Shown piece after piece: positions 42,533 through 51,367 of a stretch of 62,686 bases of DNA. A program made the translations under genes and the position numbers. The notes under the pieces are model-generated. The model worked only from the letters and a program-made list of their open reading frames with translations, did no database searches and was not told where the DNA came from. The DNA is from Candidatus Latescibacterota bacterium (GTDB lineage: Bacteria; Latescibacterota; UBA2968; UBA8231): assembly GCA_022827835.1 (NCBI GenBank), contig JAJEIO010000048.1, positions 1 to 62,686 on the forward strand, read 5' to 3'. Positions within the stretch are counted from its first letter, which is position 1; every line of letters begins with the position of its first letter.

Positions 42533-44388
42533 GGCCGGTCTCCTTTGATTTGCTCCGGCGAGAACACCACGAGCGAACCCCCGATTGGGAGGTATAAATG
42601 ACCGTGGACGAGATGGAGCGGTTGCCAGTCACGACGGAAAGAAAACGAAGGTTCTCGCCAATAATACACGCGCTCATGGGCGTGATAAGGGATCAGCCGA
42701 TACGCGGACAACCCATCCTGTCCCGCGCTGTACACCCAGCCGTCGATTATTTTTATGGTAGTTCCAGCATTAAGAGACCAGTTTCCGATCTCGCGTGGGG
42801 TATTGGGATTGGTGATGTCGAAGGCTACTAGGTCTCCGGGCCAGTACCGCCGGACGTAGAGCGTGTTGCCCTCGCGGGTTAGCGGGCGGCTCTTGTGCGC
42901 GTCGTACTCACTGTTGTAGTCGCCCATTTCCACCCGTGCGGTCTCTTGCAGCGCCCCCAGATTCCGGGCATCCACCGCGAGAAAACCTGCCCTGTGCCCT
43001 ACCCATATCCGCTCGTCGTGTATGTGCATGGACAGTTTGTGGTTCCACCAACTGCCCATGCGGTCATTCTTGTCGCCTTCTGGTAGCTCTTCGACGACCA
43101 GTTCATCAGCCCGTGCCGGTAGCCCCTCCGCATCTAACGCAAACGACACTAATCCCAACTCGCCACCCCAACGCCCGCTGAGGATTAGCCCCGCGCCGCA
43201 GCGATCCCAGTCCCAAGATGCTTCTATATCGTCGCCGATTATCCGGTGCCCTTTGAAGACCGGGTGGGCCGAGTCGCCAATGCTGAAGACGGCGATGCCG
43301 AGGCTGTCGGCGGGCAAGCCCTTGCGCTGGCCGAGGAGATAGGCCAGCGAATCCACGACTGCGATCCGGCTCATCGTCCACAGCGGAGCCTCCGCGGAAG
43401 CCAGTAGCTCAGGCTTGGTAGGATCGCGCAAATCCACGACCGCCAAGCCCCCTTCAGTCGCCACATATCCCCGATCCCCGACGACCGCCAAATCGAGATA
43501 GGCCCCTTCTTCGGGCGTCAGCACACTCAGCGGTCCCGATTTCGGCGGCGGGGATTCCCGAGTCAGATCACCGAGAATCACGAAAGCGATCAGACCCAGC
43601 CAGCCGATGACAACCGGCTTCCAACCGAGGCTGATTCCGCGAAAGCGGTACAAAAGCGCGATGGAAACCGCCGCACAAGCGGCCATCACCACCGCTGTCG
43701 CGCTTAGCCGCACGAAATAGAGCCAAGAGTCGCTCACCATGCGGACTATCGTAGGCCGGTCTGAAAAGAACGCGAGGGGTGGCTCGAGCGCGGGGAAATA
43801 GTGAAGTACACTGTCGAACGACTCGAGAAAGACGACCACCAGCAAAATACCCAAAGCTGCCCCTTTGAGCGGGTGATCGGTCACCGTCGAACTGGCAAAG
43901 ATCAGGCTATAGGCTACCAGTCCCGTCGTAAGGTGGACCAGCACCATGTTGACATAGCCTATCTCCTCGGCGAACTGCTTTAGGGAGAAGTACCAATAGC
44001 CGCTACCGCTATAGAAGCTGTAGTCCCTAGACGCCAGCCCCTCCAAGTCCAGATACACCGTCACCCAAGCCCCAGCAGCCAGCACCAACAGGGCCGCCGC
44101 GCCAACGACGTACTTGGGCAGCAACACTTCCACGGCCGATAGGGGCTTGCCCAGCAAAAAAGGCAAAGTGCCCTTGCTGCTTTCCTTGGCGACCAAACCC
44201 ATGCCCAGCGCGATACCGCAGACCACGATAAAAAACGTAATCCAGTGAGCGGAGTCTCGGGCGAATTCCTCGTTGAAATCCGCATTTTGCCGCAGCGCCA
44301 CCACCACCGCGCACAGCCCCAACCCCACCAGCACCTTCGGCAGCTCCTCGCGGCTTTCCTTCCACAGCAATGCGCGCCAAGCCCTCAC
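42529..44388 (-). CDS. ABC-2 type permease fused to a LVIVD-type beta-propeller (copy 1)
   Basis: A 619-residue paralogue of the downstream gene. The N-terminus ALLWKESREELPKVLVG and the segment MGLVAKESSKGTLPFLLGKPLS align closely with copy 2. About six membrane helices occupy residues 1-265. The propeller then starts near YLDLAVVGDRGYVATEGGLAVVDLRDPTKP. Its stop and the next start share ATGA, and its own start overlaps the ATPase stop, so the three genes are translationally coupled. A function in sensing or exporting an envelope compound is inferred from the YtrABC-like context. Confidence 0.78.
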   Translation of the reverse strand: MRAWRALLWKESREELPKVLVGLGLCAVVVALRQNADFNEEFARDSAHWITFFIVVCGIALGMGLVAKESSKGTLPFLLGKPLSAVEVLLPKYVVGAAALLVLAAGAWVTVYLDLEGLASRDYSFYSGSGYWYFSLKQFAEEIGYVNMVLVHLTTGLVAYSLIFASSTVTDHPLKGAALGILLVVVFLESFDSVLHYFPALEPPLAFFSDRPTIVRMVSDSWLYFVRLSATAVVMAACAAVSIALLYRFRGISLGWKPVVIGWLGLIAFVILGDLTRESPPPKSGPLSVLTPEEGAYLDLAVVGDRGYVATEGGLAVVDLRDPTKPELLASAEAPLWTMSRIAVVDSLAYLLGQRKGLPADSLGIAVFSIGDSAHPVFKGHRIIGDDIEASWDWDRCGAGLILSGRWGGELGLVSFALDAEGLPARADELVVEELPEGDKNDRMGSWWNHKLSMHIHDERIWVGHRAGFLAVDARNLGALQETARVEMGDYNSEYDAHKSRPLTREGNTLYVRRYWPGDLVAFDITNPNTPREIGNWSLNAGTTIKIIDGWVYSAGQDGLSAYRLIPYHAHERVYYWREPSFSFRRDWQPLHLVHGHLYLPIGGSLVVFSPEQIKGDRP

Positions 44389-45281
44389 GATGGAATTCCC
44401 CCTTGCGGCGTCACGTGTTCGACAAAACTCTCCTCTAAGCTCAAGTCGATCACCTCGACGACTTGTCCGCCCGCCTGTTCGATCTGCGCTTTGGCCTCGT
44501 CTCCGTAGTGAAAAATGGTCAAGAGCCGCTGGCGGCCCTCGCCCTGCACGCCGCGCAGCCCGGCCACCCCGGCAAAATCCACCGCGTCCTCGGCCCGCAC
44601 CAGCACCCGTTTAACCTGCTGCCGCACTGCGTCCAACTCGCCGCAGACTAGGAGCTTGCCCTGCTCGATAATGGCGACTTGATCGGCCACCCGCTCAACC
44701 TCGTGGACCAAATGCGACGAGAAAAACACCGTCCGGCCTTCCGCGCTAATGACTTGGATGATGCTTTCGAGCACGTCGCGGCGCACAATCACGTCCAGCC
44801 CCGAAGCCGGCTCGTCGAGGATCAACAGCTCCGGGTCGTGGCCCAGCACCAAAGCCAGATTGAGTTGGGCGTTCATACCCCGCGACAGGTGCTTGATCTT
44901 TTGCTTGGGGTCCAGCCCGAAGTGATCGATCAGCGCGGCGACCTTCTGCTGGTCCCAGCGCGGATACAACTGCCCGGCAAACCACGCCACCTCCTCGACC
45001 TTCATCCAGTCGTACAGCACCGGATTGTCCGAGATGTAGCCCACCCGCTCCTTGAGTTCCCTTTCGTGGATGTGCGGATCTTGGCCCAGCACCTCCACCG
45101 CGCCGGCCGTGGGTTTGAGCATATTCATCAGTATCTTGATGGTCGTGGTCTTGCCGGCCCCGTTGCGCCCTAGAAAGCCAAAGATGCTGCCCTCGGGCAC
45201 CTCCAAGTCCAGCCCATCTACCGCTCGGTGTTTGCCAAAGCTCTTAACCAAGCCTGTGATGCCAATCGCCGCTGCTGCCAT
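44385..45281 (-). CDS. ABC transporter ATP-binding protein (YtrB-like)
   Basis: A 298-residue ATPase for the two propeller-fused permeases. Walker A GRNGAGKTTT, Q-loop region RVGYISDNPVLYDW, degenerate signature LSRGMNAQLNLAL in place of LSGGQ, Walker B LLILDEPASGLD and switch His in FFSSHLVHEVE are visible. The unusual LSRGM signature is typical of the YtrB/GldA-like subgroup. The C-terminal 80 residues (from about 215) form a small regulatory-type domain. The gene lies 11 nt after the GntR regulator. Confidence 0.9.
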   Translation of the reverse strand: MAAAAIGITGLVKSFGKHRAVDGLDLEVPEGSIFGFLGRNGAGKTTTIKILMNMLKPTAGAVEVLGQDPHIHERELKERVGYISDNPVLYDWMKVEEVAWFAGQLYPRWDQQKVAALIDHFGLDPKQKIKHLSRGMNAQLNLALVLGHDPELLILDEPASGLDVIVRRDVLESIIQVISAEGRTVFFSSHLVHEVERVADQVAIIEQGKLLVCGELDAVRQQVKRVLVRAEDAVDFAGVAGLRGVQGEGRQRLLTIFHYGDEAKAQIEQAGGQVVEVIDLSLEESFVEHVTPQGGIPS

Positions 45282-45292
45282 AATCGCTTCTC

Positions 45293-45712
45293 CTACTGGC
45301 TGCTGAATTTTTCTAGGGTTTCCTCAAATACTCGGCGCAGGCTCGCCGCGTCCAGCCCAAGCTGCGTCCCTTCGACCAGTGCTTTTTCCATTAAGTTGCG
45401 AACGATATTCAGCCGCTCTTCAGTACTCATAGAAACCCCCTTTTCGGCGACATACGTTCCCATGCCGCGTCTTTTGTAGATGACGCCTTCGCGCTCCAAT
45501 TCCAGATAAGCGCGGGCGACGGTGTTCGGGTTGATTAGCTGGGCGCTGGCCACGGCTCGCACCGAGGGCAGCTCGTCGTCGGCCTTGAGGGTGCCGGTGG
45601 CGATGTGGTACTTGATCTGCTCGATCAGTTGCAGGTAGATCGGCACCCCTCCGGCAGTATCGAGGCGCAGATGCAGCGCATCCCCTCCACGTGTAATTTT
45701 GCGTTTAGCCAT
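45293..45712 (-). CDS. GntR family regulator (YtrA subfamily)
   Basis: A 139-residue repressor with winged helix (PIYLQLIEQIKYHIATG, LPSVRAVASAQLINPNTVARAYLELEREG-type recognition region) and the short YtrA-type C-terminal helical tail. YtrA-type regulators control adjacent ABC operons. The candidate operator at 45742-45767 overlaps the -10 of its own promoter, so it probably represses its own operon with the three transporter genes. Confidence 0.88.
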   Translation of the reverse strand: MAKRKITRGGDALHLRLDTAGGVPIYLQLIEQIKYHIATGTLKADDELPSVRAVASAQLINPNTVARAYLELEREGVIYKRRGMGTYVAEKGVSMSTEERLNIVRNLMEKALVEGTQLGLDAASLRRVFEETLEKFSSQ

Positions 45713-45741
45713 AAGCGTCTTCTCGAATTGTACGAGTGATT

Positions 45742-45767
45742 TACTGTCTTAAATCATTAATACAGTA
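45742..45767. promoter_or_regulatory. Candidate GntR/YtrA operator
   Basis: The left half TACTGTCTTAAAT and the complement of the right half, TACTGTATTAATG, match at ten of thirteen positions. It overlaps the -10 hexamer of the operon promoter, as expected for autorepression. Confidence 0.6.
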
Positions 45768-45785
45768 CCGAAAGAGGCTTGTCAA
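45757..45785 (-). promoter_or_regulatory. Sigma70-like promoter of the GntR-ABC operon
   Basis: On the minus strand a perfect TTGACA (45785-45780) is followed after 17 nt by TATTAA (45762-45757), 45 nt before the GntR start. Confidence 0.7.
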
Positions 45786-45796
45786 GCGTTTTTAGC

Positions 45797-45837
45797 AAAA
45801 AAAAAGCGGGCGAGGGAACTTTATCCCTCGCCCGCTT
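45797..45837 (-). terminator. Rho-independent terminator downstream of the PII gene
   Basis: A perfect 14-bp stem (AAGCGGGCGAGGGA with complement) and 6-nt loop is followed on the minus strand by nine T. It insulates the PII gene from the GntR operon promoter immediately downstream. Confidence 0.9.
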
Positions 45838-45931
45838 CGGGGTTAATGGTTGTTTCTCTAGTTGTTGCCGCCTAGACCCTTTGTGATAGCCTTGAGGGGC
45901 GTCCTGCTCGCTAAATCAGCGTCGCAGTGGG

Positions 45932-46270
45932 TTAAATAGCCGCGTCGCCGGTTTCCCCGGTGCGGATCCGCACGACCTCATCGACCGACAGCATGAAAAT
46001 TTTGCCATCGCCGATTTGACCCGTGCGCGCAGCCCCGCACACCGCATCCACGCACTGCTCGGTGAGGTCGTCCTTGACCACCACCTCGACTTTGATTTTG
46101 GGCGTAAAATCAACGACGTACTCGGCACCGCGATAAATCTCCTTGTGGCCCTTCTGGCGGCCAAACCCCTTGACCTCGCTGACTGTTATGCCCTGGATGC
46201 CCAACTTGCTCAGTGCTTCTTTGATCGCGTCCAGCGCATTGGGCCGCACTACGCACATTAGCATTTTCAT
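45932..46270 (-). CDS. glnB: Nitrogen regulatory protein PII
   Basis: A 112-residue trimeric signal protein binding ATP/ADP and 2-oxoglutarate and controlling nitrogen uptake or glutamine synthetase. The T-loop reads GFGRQKGHKEIYRGAEYVVDF-like sequence with Tyr51 in GAEY, the usual uridylylation site. The B-loop is AARTGQIGDGKIF and the C-terminal IRTGETGDAAI is standard. An AGGAGATGG site precedes ATG 46270. No amtB or glnA gene is adjacent, so glnB or glnK cannot be separated by context. Confidence 0.92.
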   Translation of the reverse strand: MKMLMCVVRPNALDAIKEALSKLGIQGITVSEVKGFGRQKGHKEIYRGAEYVVDFTPKIKVEVVVKDDLTEQCVDAVCGAARTGQIGDGKIFMLSVDEVVRIRTGETGDAAI

Positions 46271-46402
46271 ATCGCCATCTCCTCGCGTGTTGATGCCTGA
46301 AAAAAGTAGGTCGTCGCGCCCTCTGGCGCAATGGTCGGAATCGCTTTAGACTTTTTGGCCTTTGATTATTAGCCGCTCTCAGGCGGCGCGTCTCTTTCTG
46401 GG

Positions 46403-46411
46403 TGGTATAAT
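46403..46411 (+). promoter_or_regulatory. Extended -10 promoter element for the oligopeptide operon
   Basis: TGGTATAAT is a perfect extended -10 (TGn plus TATAAT), without an evident -35. It ends 4 nt before the ATG at 46416, which would make the transcript leaderless or nearly so. Confidence 0.4.
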
Positions 46412-46415
46412 TTTA

Positions 46416-48377
46416 ATGAATGTAGTGCAGGCCGGGTTCCTGCTAATGCTCATGGCCCTAGTAGGATGTGGCCGAGAAAGTCAAGCGGCACCCCCAGCGG
46501 CCGAGGGCGATATACCTCGCACAGCGTGGCCCGAAAGCTGGTTCCACCCGCCGCGCACGGCCTCGGAAGTCGGCTTAACTACCTTTCGCCAGTCGCCCAT
46601 GCTCGACGAACTCGTGGCTACTGGCGAGTTGCCGCCGGTAGAGGAGCGGCTCCCCGACGACCCGATTGTCGTCGAGCCAATCGACGGGATTGGGACCTAC
46701 GGGGGCACCGCGCGGCTCTTCCTCGCCGGTGAACAACTCCTCAACGTACCCGAAGGAACCCTGCGTCCGGGCCCGCAACTCCAGCTAACCCTGCCCAACT
46801 TTGCCGCGCGGGTCGAGTACCACAACGACGCGAAGACCCTGACGGTCTTCCTCCGGCCCGGTCACAAGTGGTCCGACGGCCACCCAGTGACAGCCGACGA
46901 CTTTGTCTTTTGGTTCGATCGCGTCCACATGAACAAAAACCTCACGCCCGTGGTGTCGCCCCGCTTTAAGGGGGCCCGCATCGAAAAACACAGCCCCCAC
47001 GTCTTTAGCTATCACTTTCCCCAGCCGATGCCGCTTTTTGTCAAGCACCTCGCCCATAACAGCTCGCATCTGTCGGCCCCAGCGCACTTTATGCGCCGCT
47101 ATCATCCCGACTTTACCGACGCGGATCAGCTAGCGCGCGAAGCAGTGGAACTCGGCGTGCAAGATTGGCGCACCTACTTCCAAGCCGTTGTCAACACGCG
47201 CGACCTCATGGTCTTTTACAAGCCAGTGCAGACCGCTTATGTGGTGGTCAGCAAGACTTCGACGCGCGTCCGCTACCGCCGCAACCCCTATTATCCCAAA
47301 GTAGATCCAGCCGGTAACCAACTGCCCTATATCGATTACCTCGAAGTCCAGCGGGTTGACAGCCCTGAGATCATGGCAGCTAAAGCGGCCACCGGGCAGG
47401 TCGATTTTGCCGGGCGGCAGTTTAAGACCGCCGACATCCCGCTGTTTAAGCGCTTTGAGCAGGACAACGGCTACGAGACCTACCTCTGGCCTCGTCCCTA
47501 CGGCTCGGACGTGACCTTCATGCCCAACATGACCCACCCCGACGAGCGGCTCAGACAGATTTTTCAGGACGTGCGCTTTCGCCGCGCCCTCTCGCTGGCC
47601 ATCAACCGCGCCGAGATCAACGACATCGCCTATTACGGGCAGGGGGTCCCACGTCAGTTGACGGTCGTATCTTCGAGCCGCTACTTTGAGCCTTCCTTTG
47701 CCGCAGCTTGGGCCGAGTACGATCCGCAACGCGCTCGCGCCTTGCTCGACGAGATGGGGCTGATTGACCGCAACGGCGACGGCCGGCGCGACCATCCTGA
47801 TGGCCGACCACTCGAAATCACGCTGGAGTACACAATCGGGGAGACGCCGAAGCAAGTTACCGTGGACTTGGTGACCGCCCACTGGCGCGAAGTGGGGCTG
47901 CACATCAACCGCAAGCAAATAAGCGGCGCACTGCAAGGCATCCGCACCCGAGGCGGGGTTATGGACATGAGCATCTGGCACGCCGATCGCAACGCCGACA
48001 TCCTCTTTCCCATCGAGCCTTTTTGGTACGTGCCCATGCACGTGGGGCAGGAGGTGACCCAGTGGCCAGAGTGGTCGCGGTGGTATCGGTCGGACGGAGC
48101 GCGCGGCTGGATGCCGCCCGGCAAGGTCCGGGAACTGATCGCTTGGTGGGAAGTGCTGCGCCGGACATCCGACCTCCAAGAGCGCATCGCCATGGGCAAG
48201 AAAATTCTCCAGAGCCAAGCCGAAAACTTGTGGGCGCTCGGCGTCATCGGCCTAGGGCCACATCCCGTCATCGTTAGCAACCGGCTGCGCAATGTCCCGC
48301 GCCAGGGCTATTGGGGATGGGATTCGCGCTGGTCTTGGCCCTACTATCCAGAGACTTGGTATCTACAACAAGACTGA
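46416..48377 (+). CDS. Oligopeptide ABC transporter substrate-binding lipoprotein (family 5)
   Basis: A 653-residue DppA/OppA-like binding protein. With ATG 46416 the signal peptide is VVQAGFLLMLMALVGCG with lipobox ALVGC; a TTG at 46362 would add eighteen residues. Family 5 blocks are clear: TLTVFLRPGHKWSDGHPVTADDFVFWFD, YRRNPYYPKVDPAGNQLPYID and FRRALSLAINRAEIND. The last region DVTFMPNMTHPD fits the larger, peptide or oligosaccharide binding members. It opens an operon of binding protein, two permeases, methyltransferase and two ATPases. Confidence 0.85.
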   Translation: MNVVQAGFLLMLMALVGCGRESQAAPPAAEGDIPRTAWPESWFHPPRTASEVGLTTFRQSPMLDELVATGELPPVEERLPDDPIVVEPIDGIGTYGGTARLFLAGEQLLNVPEGTLRPGPQLQLTLPNFAARVEYHNDAKTLTVFLRPGHKWSDGHPVTADDFVFWFDRVHMNKNLTPVVSPRFKGARIEKHSPHVFSYHFPQPMPLFVKHLAHNSSHLSAPAHFMRRYHPDFTDADQLAREAVELGVQDWRTYFQAVVNTRDLMVFYKPVQTAYVVVSKTSTRVRYRRNPYYPKVDPAGNQLPYIDYLEVQRVDSPEIMAAKAATGQVDFAGRQFKTADIPLFKRFEQDNGYETYLWPRPYGSDVTFMPNMTHPDERLRQIFQDVRFRRALSLAINRAEINDIAYYGQGVPRQLTVVSSSRYFEPSFAAAWAEYDPQRARALLDEMGLIDRNGDGRRDHPDGRPLEITLEYTIGETPKQVTVDLVTAHWREVGLHINRKQISGALQGIRTRGGVMDMSIWHADRNADILFPIEPFWYVPMHVGQEVTQWPEWSRWYRSDGARGWMPPGKVRELIAWWEVLRRTSDLQERIAMGKKILQSQAENLWALGVIGLGPHPVIVSNRLRNVPRQGYWGWDSRWSWPYYPETWYLQQD

Positions 48378-48380
48378 GCC

Positions 48381-49364
48381 ATGATCAACTACATCATCCG
48401 CCGCGTCCTGATTATGATCCCCACCCTGCTGGCCGTTTCGGTGCTGGTCTTCGTCGTCATCCAGTTGCCGCCCGGGGACATCATCACGTCGCGCCTGCAA
48501 GAGCTACAGGCCGAGGGCCAAGACATATCCGAGGAACAGATCGCCGCCCTGCGCGCCCGCTACCACCTCGACGACCCGATGGTTATCCAATACTTCAAGT
48601 GGATGGGCGGCTTCCTCCGAGGCGACATGGGCTATTCCGTGATGTACGGCCAGTCGGTCAACAATCTGATCTGGGAGCGGCTTGGCTACACCTTGCTGAT
48701 TACCTCGACCGCGACCTTGTTGACTTGGCTGGTCGCCTTCCCGGTAGGCATCTATTCGGCCCTGCGCCAGTACTCAGTACTCGACTACACAGCAACCCTC
48801 GCGGCCTTCGTCGGCTTGGCGACGCCCAACTTCCTGCTGGCACTGGTTTTGATGTACTTGGGCTACGAGTGGTTTGGAATCGCCGTGGGCGGGTTGTTTT
48901 CTCCCGAGTACGCGAGTGCGCCGTGGAGCTTAGCCAAGTTCGGTGATTTGCTCGGGCATCTGTGGATCCCGGCCGTGGTCGTTGGCACGGCTGGCATGGC
49001 CGGGCTGATGCGGATCATGCGCGCCAATCTCCTCGACGAGCTGGGCAAGCCCTACGTGACCACGGCGCTGGCCAAGGGCCTTGGCCCGGTCCGCTTGGTG
49101 ATTAAGTACCCATTGCGCATTGCCATCAATCCCTTTATCAGCACGGTCGGCTGGATGCTGCCGCACCTGATCTCCGGCTCGGCCATCACCAGCGTAGTGT
49201 TGAGCCTGCCAACGACCGGCCCTTTGCTGCTCGACTCCCTCCGCAATCAAGACATGTATTTGGCGGGCAGTTTCCTGCTCATGCTCAGCGTCCTGACGAT
49301 AATAGGCACCCTGCTGTCGGACATTCTCTTGGCCATTGCCGACCCGCGCATCCGCTATGAGTGA
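48381..49364 (+). CDS. Oligopeptide ABC transporter permease (DppB/OppB type)
   Basis: A 327-residue permease with the classical N-terminus YIIRRVLIMIPTLLAVSVLVF, an extracellular segment after the first helix (residues about 30-110), and five more helices. The EAA-type loop includes YVTTALAKGLGPVRLVIKYPLR. It lies 3 nt after the binding-protein gene and overlaps the next permease by eight bases. Confidence 0.92.
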   Translation: MINYIIRRVLIMIPTLLAVSVLVFVVIQLPPGDIITSRLQELQAEGQDISEEQIAALRARYHLDDPMVIQYFKWMGGFLRGDMGYSVMYGQSVNNLIWERLGYTLLITSTATLLTWLVAFPVGIYSALRQYSVLDYTATLAAFVGLATPNFLLALVLMYLGYEWFGIAVGGLFSPEYASAPWSLAKFGDLLGHLWIPAVVVGTAGMAGLMRIMRANLLDELGKPYVTTALAKGLGPVRLVIKYPLRIAINPFISTVGWMLPHLISGSAITSVVLSLPTTGPLLLDSLRNQDMYLAGSFLLMLSVLTIIGTLLSDILLAIADPRIRYE

Positions 49365-50463
49365 AGACCGCCCCACAACTCAACTAGCCGACGCCTCGCA
49401 GTGGCGTCTGATGTGGATGCGCTTTCGCCGTCATCGGCTGGCCCTGGCCGGCAGTGCGGTGCTGATTGCGCTCTATGGCCTCGCGACCCTGTGCGAATTT
49501 GTCTCGCCGTATCGGCCCGACCAGCGCCACGCGCAATACGTCCTCTGTCCTCCGCAGTCGATTCGCTTCTTCGACGGCGAGGGGCGCTTTCACTGGCGGC
49601 CCTTTGTCCACGGCGTGCGGCAAGACACGGCCGCTGGCCCGTGGCAGCGCGAATATCTCGTCGATACCGAGGCCGTGTATCCAATCCGCTTTTTCGCGCG
49701 TGGCCCGGCCTACGAGTTTTGGGGGCTTTTCAACGCGGACTTGCATTTGTTCAGCGCGGGCAGCGGGCCGTTGTTCCTCTTTGGCACCGACGACTTGGGC
49801 CGAGATCTGTTCAGCCGAATCATACATGGGGCGCGCATTTCGCTCACCATTGGACTAATCGGCGTGGCCCTGACTTTCCTCATCGGCATCCTGCTCGGGG
49901 GAGTAGCGGGTTATTACAGTGGCTGGGTCGATGTGGTAGTGCAGCGGATGATCGAGGTCCTGATGGCTGTGCCGCAGTTGCCGCTGTGGATGGCGCTGAG
50001 CGCGGCGCTGCCAGCGCACTGGCCGCCGCTGCATATTTACTTCGGCGTCACCATCATCCTCTCGCTGATGGGCTGGACTGGGTTGGCGCGAGTGGTGCGC
50101 GGCCGCTTTCTGTCGCTGCGCGACGAGGATTTCGTGGTCGCCGCCCGCCTGTCGGGCACCAACGAGTTGAAGATCATTTTCAAACACCTGCTGCCGTCGT
50201 TCCTCAGCCACGTGATCACGTCGGCTACCCTAGCGGTGCCGGGCATGATTCTCGGCGAGACCGCGCTGAGTTTTTTGGGGATTGGGCTGCGGGCACCCGT
50301 GGTTAGCTGGGGGGTGCTGCTGCAAAAGGCGCAGAACTTTCAGGCCGTGGCCATGGCGCCGTGGCTGTTGCTGCCCGGGCTTTTCGTGGTCATCGCGGTC
50401 TTGGCCTTTAACTTGGTCGGCGATGGGATGCGCGACGCAGCCGATCCGTATGCTAGCCATTAG
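49357..50463 (+). CDS. Oligopeptide ABC transporter permease (DppC/OppC type)
   Basis: A 368-residue permease starting at ATG 49357 inside the end of the first permease gene. The N-terminal FRRHRLALAGSAVLIALYG is typical. A long insertion (about residues 55-145, including PLFLFGTDDLGRDLFSRIIHGARISL) precedes the core helices; DxLGRD is the DppC signature. The coupling loop is DFVVAARLSGTNELKIIFKHLLP. It completes the channel with the upstream gene. Confidence 0.92.
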   Translation: MSEDRPTTQLADASQWRLMWMRFRRHRLALAGSAVLIALYGLATLCEFVSPYRPDQRHAQYVLCPPQSIRFFDGEGRFHWRPFVHGVRQDTAAGPWQREYLVDTEAVYPIRFFARGPAYEFWGLFNADLHLFSAGSGPLFLFGTDDLGRDLFSRIIHGARISLTIGLIGVALTFLIGILLGGVAGYYSGWVDVVVQRMIEVLMAVPQLPLWMALSAALPAHWPPLHIYFGVTIILSLMGWTGLARVVRGRFLSLRDEDFVVAARLSGTNELKIIFKHLLPSFLSHVITSATLAVPGMILGETALSFLGIGLRAPVVSWGVLLQKAQNFQAVAMAPWLLLPGLFVVIAVLAFNLVGDGMRDAADPYASH

Positions 50464-50481
50464 TTAGACGTGGAAAAGGCC

Positions 50482-51315
50482 ATGCAAAATTGGACGCTAT
50501 ACCTTGGCGACTGCGCAGAACAGCTCCAGCATATTGCGTCGGACTCGGTGGACTTGGTCGTTACTTCACCTCCTTATACCAATCAGCGGTCTGCTACGTA
50601 TGGAGGGGTAACGCCGGACGGCTATGTAGAGTGGTTTCTGCCCATTGCCGATGAGTTGCAGCGGGTCTTGAAGCCGACGGGCACGTTTGTCTTAAACATC
50701 AAAGAACGGGTTGTGAACGGTGAACGGCATACCTATGTGCTGGAACTCATCTTGGCCATGCGCCAGCGGGGCTGGCTGTGGACGGAAGAGTTTATCTGGC
50801 ATAAGAAAAACTGTTATCCCGGCAAGTGGCCCAACCGGTTCCGCGATGCGTGGGAGCGGCTTTTGCAGTTCAACCTGCAGCGCAAGTTCAAAATGAACCA
50901 AGAGGCCGTGATGGTTCCCGTCGGCGATTGGTACGCAAGCCGCATGCGCACCTTGAGCGAGACGGACCGCGCCCGCGACGAGTCCAAGGTCGGCAGCGGC
51001 TTCGGCAAAAAGGTCGCAAATTGGTTAGATCGCGATAAGGTGTATCCCAACAACGTGCTCCACCGCGCCACCGAATGTGGCAATCGGCAACACAGCGCTG
51101 CGTTTCCTTATTGGCTACCGGAGTGGTTCATAGACCTTTTCACGGATGCGGGGGACGTAGTGCTAGATCCGTTTGTCGGCTCGGGCACGACGGCGTTTGC
51201 TGCGCTGGACAAAGGCCGCCGCGTTATCGGCATTGAGATTCACAAGCCCTATTGCGATGGACTCAGGGGGCAATTGGAAGAGAAGTATGGGAAAACTCTG
51301 AAGCTAGTCATATGA
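50482..51315 (+). CDS. Solitary site-specific DNA methyltransferase (SPPY-type)
   Basis: A 277-residue amino-methyltransferase. The catalytic motif IV is TSPPY (residues 28-32) and the AdoMet motif DPFVGSGTT follows at about 229-237, so the order is beta-class. SPPY is most often N4-cytosine, but N6-adenine enzymes also occur. Target-recognition sequence lies between them. ATG 50482 is chosen (MQNWTLYLGDC); GTG 50470 is an alternative. No restriction endonuclease or specificity gene is adjacent. It sits between the permease and ATPase genes of the oligopeptide operon, with only 18 and 52 nt gaps, and looks less GC-rich than its neighbours, suggesting insertion by transfer. Confidence 0.85.
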   Translation: MQNWTLYLGDCAEQLQHIASDSVDLVVTSPPYTNQRSATYGGVTPDGYVEWFLPIADELQRVLKPTGTFVLNIKERVVNGERHTYVLELILAMRQRGWLWTEEFIWHKKNCYPGKWPNRFRDAWERLLQFNLQRKFKMNQEAVMVPVGDWYASRMRTLSETDRARDESKVGSGFGKKVANWLDRDKVYPNNVLHRATECGNRQHSAAFPYWLPEWFIDLFTDAGDVVLDPFVGSGTTAFAALDKGRRVIGIEIHKPYCDGLRGQLEEKYGKTLKLVI

Positions 51316-51367
51316 CCGCGTCGAATACCACCATAGATAGCATTACAGTGCCTAGAGAGCCTACGTT

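Noticed and set aside
47130..48218. A 362-codon antisense frame within the oligopeptide-binding protein gene.
   Set aside because: It mirrors a conserved family 5 binding protein; no independent support.
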